Below, in pieces: positions 55,126 through 63,068 of a stretch of 64,000 nt of DNA. How positions within the stretch are numbered: position 1 is the first letter of the stretch; each line of letters opens with the position of its first letter. The DNA is taken from positions 74,259 to 138,258 of the forward strand of contig JAFTYE010000003.1 of NCBI GenBank assembly GCA_017464805.1, written 5' to 3'. Position numbers and translations under genes: made by a program. This DNA comes from Clostridia bacterium. Its GTDB lineage: Bacteria; Bacillota; Clostridia; Oscillospirales; CAG-272. A model generated the notes under the pieces. That model searched no databases, was not told where the DNA came from, and saw nothing but the letters and a program-made list of their open reading frames with translations.

Positions 55126-55183
55126 CAATAGAAAGTTTTTATTTGCAAATAATTGTCAGATGTTCAAAAAATTGCAATTTCTG

Positions 55184-55213
55184 TTGACAAAGATACAGGC
55201 CGTATGGTATCAT
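55184..55213 (+). promoter_or_regulatory. Promoter of the 55277 lipoprotein gene
   Basis: TTGACA (55184) and TATCAT (55208), spacer 18, with TG one base before the -10. Confidence 0.7.
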
Positions 55214-55235
55214 GAAATTACAAAGACGGAGGTAA

Positions 55236-55280
55236 ATGAAAAATAGCACATATATCGCTCCTAAGGAGGCTGTTTTATGA
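55236..55280 (+). CDS. Possible 14-codon leader peptide
   Basis: GGAGG stands four bases before an ATG that opens MKNSTYIAPKEAVL; the stop TGA overlaps the ATG of the lipoprotein (TTATGA). The ribosome site of the lipoprotein lies inside this frame, so the two would be coupled. No regulatory codons are obvious. Confidence 0.35.
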   Translation: MKNSTYIAPKEAVL

Positions 55281-56011
55281 AAAGATTATTATGCCTATTA
55301 TGTTTGTTCACGGTATGGTGCACTTGCCTTTTCTCTTGTACCCCGGTGGAAACCGATCTTATTGCCATGCCACAGGACAGAGCGGCTGGATGGTATACAT
55401 CTGCGTTTGAACCGCAAGGACTTTTTTTCGATTCGGCAGATGAAATGATTACCACGATAAAGACAAGAAATTATGAAGAGTATTTGCATACTCCTGAATT
55501 AAGCATACACCGCGCTTGTGAGGATGCGGCATATACACACATGATCGACTCTATTTGGGCAAATAGTGGAGCTGTATTATATGCAGATGAACCGGAAACA
55601 ACGTATCTGCTCATGCCGATGACTAGCAATCATTCGACAATGAGCAAAAAATCATATCCCGTTCGAATGATAAGTCAGTTTGAAAGAGAGCTTGGAAAAT
55701 TACGCATACAAACAACATTCGTCTTAAAGGACGCTCTTGCTATCAAGGAATACAATCAAAAAGACGGTCAATTTATAAAAGGCACCGATCAAAACGGAAA
55801 GGAATGTACCTACCTGTTTTATGAAGGTGTTCCCACGACAGTAGGCAGCAACAGCAAAACATATTACCTTGTAAGAGATTACGGCACTTATATACTGGAA
55901 TTTTCGGTAGTAAGTGTAGGACAGGAACAAACCGCCGAACAAGTGATTGACTTGCTGAACAGCGTGAACATCCAACGCGTAGATCTGTGGGACGAGATCA
56001 AATCGTATTGA
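55277..56011 (+). CDS. Unknown lipoprotein
   Basis: 244 residues, not recognised. Signal peptide with lipobox LFSC (Cys about residue 21) and a mature domain with mixed alpha/beta character and no catalytic motif. AT-rich. AAGGAGG precedes the ATG. A second lipoprotein of similar size follows after 68 bases; the two share the layout signal, lipobox, hydrophilic domain of about 220-250 residues, but little sequence. Confidence 0.75.
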   Translation: MKRLLCLLCLFTVWCTCLFSCTPVETDLIAMPQDRAAGWYTSAFEPQGLFFDSADEMITTIKTRNYEEYLHTPELSIHRACEDAAYTHMIDSIWANSGAVLYADEPETTYLLMPMTSNHSTMSKKSYPVRMISQFERELGKLRIQTTFVLKDALAIKEYNQKDGQFIKGTDQNGKECTYLFYEGVPTTVGSNSKTYYLVRDYGTYILEFSVVSVGQEQTAEQVIDLLNSVNIQRVDLWDEIKSY

Positions 56012-56079
56012 TTTGACTTATACTCTGCCTCACCGCGTAAGGCGGCGGAAGAAAAGACTCATGAAAGGAGACCGACGTT

Positions 56080-56898
56080 ATGAAAAAAACGATTGCAAAA
56101 TTGCTATGCCTGTTGATGGTTTGCCTTTTGCTTCTTCCTTCCTGTTCATCACAAACATACACGGTCAAGGAAATAGATGGCAATTACTACTTGACTTTTC
56201 CGAGCTGGGACGTACCGATCACACACACAACCTCCTACCAACCGCCCGCTACCCCCGCGTTTTATCGTACCATCCCGGAAATGATGCAACATTTTTCCGA
56301 CAAAAATACGGATATCGATTTTACCGGTCTACGAATAGGGGCGCCCAAAACCGAGGGGAAAGGTATTCATTTCTTTGATACCGAACATCCACTTGTTCCG
56401 GTACTGCCCGACGGCTTTTCCGAGCAACCGGAAAGCGTTTATTGGGGATTTAGTCCCGTAGGCGCGTATGACACCTTGATTGATGTGGACATTACCTTTT
56501 ACGTCGCAGAGCATGTGCTTGAAGAGGATGAAAACGTAAAGGCACGGATCTATTTTTACCATTCCAAGTTGGATTGGACCGTGGATGCCGAAAGACGGAT
56601 TACAATAGAGCTTCTCGAGAAAGAGGACGAAAACACCGTAGTTTCAAGAGAATGGAGTCCATACGTCGAAACGCATCAATACGCTGACGGCTCCCGCAAT
56701 CGCTTTTATGAGATCAGGGGTGAAAAGGAAAATCATATCCGATACGTAAGAGAGTATACCGACAGGGATGGCATCACAAGCGTTACGATGTTCGTTTTAG
56801 AGGGAGAACCCTTTTTCTCCGTTCAGCTTAGCGGACTGACCGAAAGCCCCTCGGTCGAATATCTGCAATCCTTCTCGGCAAAGGTCTATGAGGATTGA
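56080..56898 (+). CDS. Unknown lipoprotein
   Basis: 272 residues, not recognised. Lipobox LPSC (Cys about residue 22), then a mature domain rich in aromatic and acidic residues (VDITFYVAEHVLEEDENVKA). GAAAGGAG before the ATG. Probably in one transcript with the lipoprotein before it. The following hairpins at 56902-56928 and 56962-56987 would end transcription. Confidence 0.75.
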   Translation: MKKTIAKLLCLLMVCLLLLPSCSSQTYTVKEIDGNYYLTFPSWDVPITHTTSYQPPATPAFYRTIPEMMQHFSDKNTDIDFTGLRIGAPKTEGKGIHFFDTEHPLVPVLPDGFSEQPESVYWGFSPVGAYDTLIDVDITFYVAEHVLEEDENVKARIYFYHSKLDWTVDAERRITIELLEKEDENTVVSREWSPYVETHQYADGSRNRFYEIRGEKENHIRYVREYTDRDGITSVTMFVLEGEPFFSVQLSGLTESPSVEYLQSFSAKVYED

Positions 56899-56961
56899 CT
56901 CCACCCCGCCTCCTTCGGGCGGCGGGGATTTTGTTACATGCCGTTCTTGTTATGTTCACAC

Positions 56962-56987
56962 CCCGCCCTTGACAGGCGGGTTTTTTT
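56962..56987 (+). terminator. Terminator whose loop holds the next promoter's -35 box
   Basis: CCCGCC and GGCGGG pair around a seven-base loop and T7 follows. The TTGACA of the downstream promoter spans the loop. Confidence 0.65.
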
Positions 56988-56997
56988 CCTGTATAAT
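56969..56997 (+). promoter_or_regulatory. Promoter of the 57024 gene
   Basis: TTGACA (56969) and TATAAT (56992), spacer 17; GAAGGAG precedes the ATG. Confidence 0.8.
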
Positions 56998-57023
56998 AAA
57001 CAAAAAGCGCGAAGGAGAGCGAC

Positions 57024-57851
57024 ATGCAGGACGAAGAAAAGCGCAACGACCAAAACGAACGAAACGAAGAAGATGTGCACCAGAGCATCGCTGCGCATTT
57101 GTGGGAAAATCGGCATAAGACCTCGGCCGATGCGGAGATCGTGGTGCCGCTCGATCCTGTCGGTGCGACGGCCAAGGGACGCGTGCAGAACTTCTGGTAT
57201 CACCATAAATTCACGGCCATCCTTGCCGTGTTCCTTGCCGTGGTGCTGATCGTATGCCTTGTGCAATGCAACACAAAAAAAGAGTACGATATCCACATCC
57301 TGTACGCCGGCCCATGGATGGAGTGCGACAAGGCCACCGCAATGGAAAGCGTGCCGCAGGGCTTTGTCGGCATCATGGACGATTACGACGGCAACGGCGA
57401 AAAGAACGTGGCCTATAAACCTCTGTTCCTGATGACCGAGGCGCAGATCAAGGAATTCCGGGATCAGTATCAGGACGATGAGGAAAATATGCCCAACATC
57501 AACATCAAGCTCATCCAGCAGAACATGGATCAGTTGGAGAGCGAGCTGATGGCAGGGCGCGCGCAGATCTGCCTCGTTGACCCCTCGGTATTCGCCACGA
57601 TGAAGAAAAGCGATTTCCTCATCCCCCTGACCGAGTTTGCCGACAACCTGCCCGAGAACGATTTTGACGATCTCGGCGTGTATCTGTCGGACACTGCCTT
57701 CGGTCAGTACGCCAAGGGCGTGCAGAAGATGCCCGAGGATACCATCCTCTGCTTCCGCCGTGTGGGGATCCTTAACGAGGATAAGCAGCTGTCCGAATAC
57801 CACCGCGATATGATGAAAAAGATTCTGTCCTTCACGGTTGCTGAAGGATAA
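57024..57851 (+). CDS. Unknown single-pass membrane protein
   Basis: 275 residues, not recognised. A hydrophilic charged cytoplasmic N-terminus (residues 1-60), one membrane helix (~63-81) and a ~190-residue extracytoplasmic domain with the segments YDIHILYAGPWMEC, NINIKLIQQNMDQLESELMAGRA and QICLVDPSVFATM. The last part resembles the binding-protein fold loops that list solutes, but no lipobox or transporter genes are near. Its own promoter and terminator. Confidence 0.75.
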   Translation: MQDEEKRNDQNERNEEDVHQSIAAHLWENRHKTSADAEIVVPLDPVGATAKGRVQNFWYHHKFTAILAVFLAVVLIVCLVQCNTKKEYDIHILYAGPWMECDKATAMESVPQGFVGIMDDYDGNGEKNVAYKPLFLMTEAQIKEFRDQYQDDEENMPNINIKLIQQNMDQLESELMAGRAQICLVDPSVFATMKKSDFLIPLTEFADNLPENDFDDLGVYLSDTAFGQYAKGVQKMPEDTILCFRRVGILNEDKQLSEYHRDMMKKILSFTVAEG

Positions 57852-57863
57852 AAACCAAAAAAG

Positions 57864-57895
57864 AGCCATCCCGTGTGTCGCGGGGTGGCTTTTTT
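57864..57895 (+). terminator. Terminator after the 57024 gene
   Basis: AGCCATCCCG and CGGGGTGGCT with one G-T pair, then T6. Confidence 0.8.
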
Positions 57896-57995
57896 GCAGT
57901 CTTGTTCGTTGCCCCGTAGGAAGTGCCGTTTTCTCCTCTTTTGTCCGTTCCGAAAGCGTTCCGCACAAGGTCTTTCCGCTTTTTTTGAAAAAATC

Positions 57996-58093
57996 AATAG
58001 TGGACAATTTGCGTCCCAAAAAACAGTTTAATGCAAAAATTTTATTCCGCTTGTGAACTGATTTCTGTGATTAGTGGACAAATTCGCTATAAT
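57996..58093 (+). promoter_or_regulatory. Upstream region of the giant secreted protein: two direct repeats and a -10
   Basis: The 322-base gap before the gene holds a terminator and two near-identical 18-mers, AATAGTGGACAATTTGCG (57996) and ATTAGTGGACAAATTCGC (58070). The second abuts TATAAT (58088). No standard -35 is visible, so an activator binding the repeats is plausible. Confidence 0.5.
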
Positions 58094-58173
58094 GGGAGAG
58101 GATAGGATGCGGAGGTCTTTTTCCTTCGCTGACTTGTCAAAAGATATTTATTGTTAAAAGGAGAAAAAACCTC

Positions 58174-61100
58174 ATGAAGAAAAGAATTTTATCTCTTTTC
58201 CTCGCGGTTGTGATGATCGTGCTGGCAATTCCCGCCGTGATCCTGCCCACGCTCGGCGCAACTGCAACCAACGAGAATGGTCTTTACACCGCCTCGTTCT
58301 CTTTCAAGGAAGACGTGTACAACTATTCCTTGGATCAACGGGAGAGCGGCAAAGTCACGCTCAAGGACAACTGGGAAGTCGGTATCATGAAGACCGACGT
58401 TTGGAACAACGGTTACCTTGTGTCCAATGCTTATAACTCTCAGCATTCCTTCGTCACGACGACCGGCGCAGGCACCTGGATGAATGCGAACACGGCCGGC
58501 GGTTACTACGTTGTAGCACCCGGCAACTCCGGCAACTCCGGCCTCATCTTCTCCAGCGAGTATGACAGCGCCAAGGATGCGGCATATCCTACTCAGGCAC
58601 CTGCTTCTGCTAACGACAGAGCTTGGGTAAAGACCCTTTCCAACGTTCTGGTTCGTTACACGGCTGAGTACAAGGGTACCGTTACCATCGACGTAGCCGA
58701 GCTGGTGTTCAAGAACAACTGGAGCTCCATGTTTGCCATCCTGGTAGACGGTCAGCCCGTTGGTGACTTCAAGAGCGATACCTTTAACTACGCTACCGGC
58801 GCAGGCTGGTACGATCCCGAAACCACCGATGACGTGGCGGGTGATATCTCCGCCGTTTCCGTATCGGTAAACAAGGGCTCGACCATCGACTTCATCTTCC
58901 GCGGCACCGAGAACTGCGACAAGACTACCGTGGACGGCTTCACTTACTCCTCTTGCCGCTTCACCTCGGATAACTTCCAGTTCAACGTTACCTACACCTC
59001 TGCCAATGTAGAAAGCAACGCAACCGTTGAGTCCACCTTCGACGTAAACGATTGGGGTGTTTGGTATCAGGCAGCAGATGCAGCTGCAGCGCACAACGAC
59101 CCCATCACCCAGTCCGGTGAATGGCTGCTCGGCTACCTGCCTGCTTCCTATGACGTCCTCACCGCCCTCAATGCAGGCGTGGGTACCGATTACAGCATCG
59201 CGAGCCTGAACAAGATCCTTTCGATCGGCACGGGCTTTACGGCATACTCCAACAACCACCGCAACAAGGGCTCCGGACAGAACTTCTACGGTGCCAACAA
59301 CAGCGGCCACAACGGTGCTGCATCCGGCGCTACCGGTGCCTTCCTGCAGAATGGCGCCTCTTATACGCACCTGCAGTACTGCCCCGGCGTGTACTACCCC
59401 GAGGAACAGTCGATGATCCAGTACAATGCTTCCTCCGGCAAGTATGAGCTGAGCGACACCAAGTACAAAGACGAAAACGGCACCCTTGGTTGGACTCGTT
59501 ACGCAACGGCCTTCCCGAGCGTGGCATCCCTGCGCTACGTGGCAGAGTACGGCGGCAACGTGACCATCGACCTCACGGGTAGCTGGCACACCTCTGATGT
59601 AAAGGGAATGGCACACCTGCTCGTGTACGTCAACGGTGAGTACGTAAAGGCCATCACGTCCGACGGTTCCGCCAGCGCAAAGACCTTCAACATCATCGAG
59701 CTGAAGGCGCTTGCAGCCGGCGATACCGTGGATATCGTGAACGTGGTTGACCCCCGTTACGGCATCCTGATGGTAACCGAGAAGCTTGACCAGGTCGATG
59801 CAGAAGGCAACGTGACCGGCCAGGTCGATAACCCTTGGTATGATGCGGATTATGCTGCGGATCATGCACAGTGGGGCGGCCAGGATAACGCTCGCCGCGG
59901 CTTCAAGATCACTTCTGCCAAGGTGACCGTTACCGAGCCCTACTATTCCGCTACCAGCACCTGGGACGGTTTGAATGCCATTGCATCCGCAACGCTCAGC
60001 GACGCCAATTACCGCCTCTTCCAGTGGTATGAGAATGCTACGTCCACGACGGCTCTTGCGGTTGGTGATTCTCTGACCGCCGGCACGAGCGTAGCCAGAA
60101 TCAACAAGGATATGATCGAGGCTGCAGGTGCGGATTGGGATACCCTGACGGTCGCAGATCTTCTGGATACGTACGTCAACTATCTCATCAGCTTGGGCGG
60201 CATTCAGTACAAGAACAGCGCTTGGGCACACGGCTCTGCTGACAACAACGGAAAATTCTCGCCCATCGCCTACTACGGCTTCTTCCATGGCCTGAACATC
60301 CTGCAGGCATCCGGCAGCAAGGTAAAGGGTATGGGTGTTACCCAGCTGGTATCCGCTGACGGTCTTGCCGAAATGGTAGACTCCGGCTGGAACGGCTATG
60401 GCTCCGGCAACAAGGCCGGCATTGCCGAATACGTGATCGACAGCGCAACGGGTGCAGTGGCAACCGACACCTCGCTTGTCAAGAACCTGACCGTTACCTA
60501 CGACACCGCACAGGATGCTCGTCTGACCAAGTACGCGCACAACGTTATCGGTTGTAGAACGACGGGTAAGGGCCTTAGCAGCATCGCTACCCTGCGTCCG
60601 CAGCACTATTTCTCCGCCAACATCGGCTCTGCCGCCTTCGTGTATACCGCACAGGCTGATGGCGCCATCTCTGCGGTCTTCGACAATCTCAACCTGACTG
60701 AGAATGCAGCGTTCCAGTGGAGAATCTCGGTTAACGGTGAGTTCATTTCGGACGTAGCCGAGTTTACGGCAGCTGCCGTCGGTGATATGACCCCCGCCGA
60801 GCTTGCTTCCTTCAATGCACAGGTTGCAGCCGTCATTTCTGGCAGATCGGTGAAGGCCGGCGATAAGATCGGCTTCCACTTTGCAAGAAATGCGAATAGC
60901 TACGGCGTTTGCGTGGCTCCCACGATCTCCGTTACCACGACCGATCTCGATGTAGATGTTGCTGCTGACAGCAACGTGAATCTCTCCATCACCGATTCCT
61001 ATGCGGTGAAGCTGAACGTCACCCCCGGTGTGGCAGGCGGCACGGTTGAGGTATTGGTAGACGGTGCCGTTGCGGCAACCATGAATCCTACCAACGGTTA

Positions 61101-62124
61101 TACCTACGCACTCAAGAGCGGCATCAAGGTTTCCGACCTGACCGCTTCTCCCACCGTAGCGGATGGCGTGATCGACGGCACGACTGTTTCTTACCAGCTC
61201 CGCGAGACGAATGGCCACTACACCATCACCGGTGCTACGCGTTCCACCACCACCAACGCCATGCTCTCGTACTATGAGGGGCTGAAAGATGATGCAACTG
61301 CCGTTAAGCTGGCAAAGAACCTGCGCGCACTGGCAGAGGTTTCCAACTGGATCATCTCCGACCAGAAGAGCGGCGACCTCTCCGACACTACCAAGAACTG
61401 GATCAAGTGTAACGGTGCTGACAACTTCTCCATGAGAGACCTTACGACCGTTGACGGCAATGCTGTTGTAACCGTGAATCATGGTACCAAGTACTCCAAC
61501 TGGGATTCCGGTCTGACCGACCGTACCCTGGCAACCCTGCAGGGCTACACCGCTGAGGATTACTACACCAATACGAACTACTGGTACACGGTTGAGGGCG
61601 ACGATACTCATCGCTTTGCCAAGTTCGATCCCGTGGAAGGTGTCAACGCACTCGTGAAGGGTGAGAATTACGGCCACGTTGAGAACGTAGACAATTACGA
61701 CTACGTGATCGCCGCTGCCAACGTCAACATGGGCGACAAGATCAGCATCGTTCTTCTGATCGATGCTACCGCTGATGCGGACATCTGGGCACTGAAGAAC
61801 GAGGGCCACAAGCTCGCCGTTTACGACAGCGCAAACAAGAAGGTCATTGATGACGAAACCGGCTTTGCAGGCGTTACCGTTGGCGGTAAGGACTACATCG
61901 GTGTCATCGTAGACGTTCCGATCTCCATGTACAACGAGACCTTGACCTTCGTGGTTGAGGATGCTTCCGGTTCCATCAGTGCCGGCCTGAAGTACAGCGT
62001 GCAGACCTGGTGCGTGAACAAGTACGTATTTTGTAGCGGCAGCTTCCAGAACTACCTTGTTCGTGCAGTCTACAACCTGGGTGTTGCAGCTGTTGAATAT
62101 CAGGCAGATCACGCAGATGCTTAA
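58174..62124 (+). CDS. Very large secreted multi-domain protein
   Basis: 1316 residues. A signal peptide (residues ~1-29) is followed by three related beta-rich modules (~30-280, ~290-590, ~590-925). Each has the core pattern RYTAEYKGTVTIDVAEL / RYVAEYGGNVTIDLTG / VYTAQADGAISAVFDNL (near residues 157, 452 and 820), then a VDGQPV / VNGEYV / VNGEFI turn. A small fourth module (~930-1015) has GGTVEVLVDGAV, and a C-terminal region ends GLKYSVQTWCVNKY with an Asn/Ala-rich helix as in other big Clostridia surface proteins. There is no LPxTG, membrane anchor or dockerin. Carbohydrate binding or adhesion is a guess. AAAAGGAG precedes the ATG; a 38-codon gene follows. Confidence 0.85.
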   Translation: MKKRILSLFLAVVMIVLAIPAVILPTLGATATNENGLYTASFSFKEDVYNYSLDQRESGKVTLKDNWEVGIMKTDVWNNGYLVSNAYNSQHSFVTTTGAGTWMNANTAGGYYVVAPGNSGNSGLIFSSEYDSAKDAAYPTQAPASANDRAWVKTLSNVLVRYTAEYKGTVTIDVAELVFKNNWSSMFAILVDGQPVGDFKSDTFNYATGAGWYDPETTDDVAGDISAVSVSVNKGSTIDFIFRGTENCDKTTVDGFTYSSCRFTSDNFQFNVTYTSANVESNATVESTFDVNDWGVWYQAADAAAAHNDPITQSGEWLLGYLPASYDVLTALNAGVGTDYSIASLNKILSIGTGFTAYSNNHRNKGSGQNFYGANNSGHNGAASGATGAFLQNGASYTHLQYCPGVYYPEEQSMIQYNASSGKYELSDTKYKDENGTLGWTRYATAFPSVASLRYVAEYGGNVTIDLTGSWHTSDVKGMAHLLVYVNGEYVKAITSDGSASAKTFNIIELKALAAGDTVDIVNVVDPRYGILMVTEKLDQVDAEGNVTGQVDNPWYDADYAADHAQWGGQDNARRGFKITSAKVTVTEPYYSATSTWDGLNAIASATLSDANYRLFQWYENATSTTALAVGDSLTAGTSVARINKDMIEAAGADWDTLTVADLLDTYVNYLISLGGIQYKNSAWAHGSADNNGKFSPIAYYGFFHGLNILQASGSKVKGMGVTQLVSADGLAEMVDSGWNGYGSGNKAGIAEYVIDSATGAVATDTSLVKNLTVTYDTAQDARLTKYAHNVIGCRTTGKGLSSIATLRPQHYFSANIGSAAFVYTAQADGAISAVFDNLNLTENAAFQWRISVNGEFISDVAEFTAAAVGDMTPAELASFNAQVAAVISGRSVKAGDKIGFHFARNANSYGVCVAPTISVTTTDLDVDVAADSNVNLSITDSYAVKLNVTPGVAGGTVEVLVDGAVAATMNPTNGYTYALKSGIKVSDLTASPTVADGVIDGTTVSYQLRETNGHYTITGATRSTTTNAMLSYYEGLKDDATAVKLAKNLRALAEVSNWIISDQKSGDLSDTTKNWIKCNGADNFSMRDLTTVDGNAVVTVNHGTKYSNWDSGLTDRTLATLQGYTAEDYYTNTNYWYTVEGDDTHRFAKFDPVEGVNALVKGENYGHVENVDNYDYVIAAANVNMGDKISIVLLIDATADADIWALKNEGHKLAVYDSANKKVIDDETGFAGVTVGGKDYIGVIVDVPISMYNETLTFVVEDASGSISAGLKYSVQTWCVNKYVFCSGSFQNYLVRAVYNLGVAAVEYQADHADA

Positions 62125-62142
62125 TCAAGGAGGTAATGAACG

Positions 62143-62259
62143 ATGAAATATGAATCTCCTGATATCGAACTGGTTAGCGCTACGGATGATACGATCATGA
62201 CCTCTCTGGAAGGCATGAATGTCGTGGACCTGTGGGATATGCTCGTAGGCGAAGTCTGA
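62143..62259 (+). CDS. 38-residue acidic peptide downstream of the giant protein
   Basis: An AAGGAGGT site eight bases before ATG gives this short frame the best ribosome site in the region. Its 38 residues start MKYESPDIELVSATDDTIMT and end DMLVGEV; nine acidic and one basic residue, no Cys, no signal. It is 18 bases after the giant gene and before the shared terminator, so it should be on the same mRNA. Function unknown; short MKYExPxIE-type peptides seem to recur beside surface genes in gut Clostridia (from memory). Confidence 0.65.
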   Translation: MKYESPDIELVSATDDTIMTSLEGMNVVDLWDMLVGEV

Positions 62260-62298
62260 TCGGGTATATACGCAAACCAAATGAAAATCGCACAAACC

Positions 62299-62336
62299 AA
62301 CAAGAACGCCACCGCATCGCGGTGGCGTTCTTGTTA
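62299..62336. terminator. Bidirectional terminator between the giant-protein operon and tetR
   Basis: AACAAGAACGCCACCGC and GCGGTGGCGTTCTTGTT, 17 pairs with a three-base loop. Confidence 0.9.
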
Positions 62337-62344
62337 TTGTGAGA

Positions 62345-62890
62345 TCAATCGAGAAGCGATCCAACCGTCTCTCGGATCAGCTTGAAGGACGCCTCGTCGT
62401 TTTTCAGCTCCCCGTAGGAAAGCATGGATACGGTGCCGTAAATGAGCGCGTGCAGGGAATAAAAGAGCCGCTCGGCGCGTGCGCGGTCAGCCCCCGCCTC
62501 ACGGCAGAAGGTGTCGATCGGCGCGGCCAGGAAGGAGCTCTCTCCCCCTTGCTCGCCCGAGGCTGAAAGGGCGGCGCGGTAGTTTGCGTTCGCGGTCAGG
62601 AAACGGATATACGCCACGCACAGCTCCACCAGCATGCGCCGCGTGTCGGAGGCGTACAGGCTGGTGATCTTGTCCGAAAGCAGGTGCCAACGGCTGTGGA
62701 TGTAGGCAATGATCTCGCGGATAAATTCCTCGCGGTTTTTGAAATGACGGTAGGGGGCGGCGCAGGAGGCGTCACACCGTGCGGCAACGCGCCGCAGGGA
62801 AAAGTGCGAGATTCCATAGGTCGAAATCTCCTCGATTCCCGCGATGATCAGGCGGTTTTTTAGGGTCTCCCCCGTAAATTCCTCTTCCAT
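62345..62890 (-). CDS. TetR-family transcriptional regulator
   Basis: 181 residues. HTH in the first 50 residues (GISHFSLRRVAARCDASCAA, then PYRHFKNREEFIREII), C-terminal ligand domain with a Phe/Tyr/Leu-rich helix pair. The ATG at 62890 follows AAAGGAG. It is divergent from pheA; the palindrome GTTAAC-GGT-GTTAAC in the pheA leader is a possible operator. Ligand unknown. Confidence 0.92.
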   Translation of the reverse strand: MEEEFTGETLKNRLIIAGIEEISTYGISHFSLRRVAARCDASCAAPYRHFKNREEFIREIIAYIHSRWHLLSDKITSLYASDTRRMLVELCVAYIRFLTANANYRAALSASGEQGGESSFLAAPIDTFCREAGADRARAERLFYSLHALIYGTVSMLSYGELKNDEASFKLIRETVGSLLD

Positions 62891-62998
62891 GGGTGCTCCT
62901 TTTTTTTGCTTCTTTTCTATATTATGCCACAATCCGTAAAAAAAAGCAAGAAAAAAGCCAAAATCCGTTCTGTGAGTTCAAAAAATACGCTATTTCTA

Positions 62999-63027
62999 TT
63001 GACAAATCGACCCGTTTGGTGTATAAT
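62999..63027 (+). promoter_or_regulatory. Promoter of pheA
   Basis: TTGACA (62999) and TATAAT (63022), spacer 17. Confidence 0.85.
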
Positions 63028-63038
63028 TGACCCATTAA

Positions 63039-63053
63039 GTTAACGGTGTTAAC
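63039..63053. promoter_or_regulatory. Palindrome in the pheA leader, probable TetR operator
   Basis: GTTAAC-GGT-GTTAAC lies just after the expected transcription start, twelve bases past the -10 and before the GGAGG at 63057. Confidence 0.5.
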
Positions 63054-63068
63054 ATTGGAGGAAAAGCC

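Noticed and set aside
58189-62112. A 1307-codon open frame on the minus strand opposite the giant secreted protein
   Set aside because: It lies in the frame whose stops correspond to sense TTA, CTA and TCA, codons this gene avoids. No ribosome site, no domain, and the sense frame has a signal peptide and repeats.
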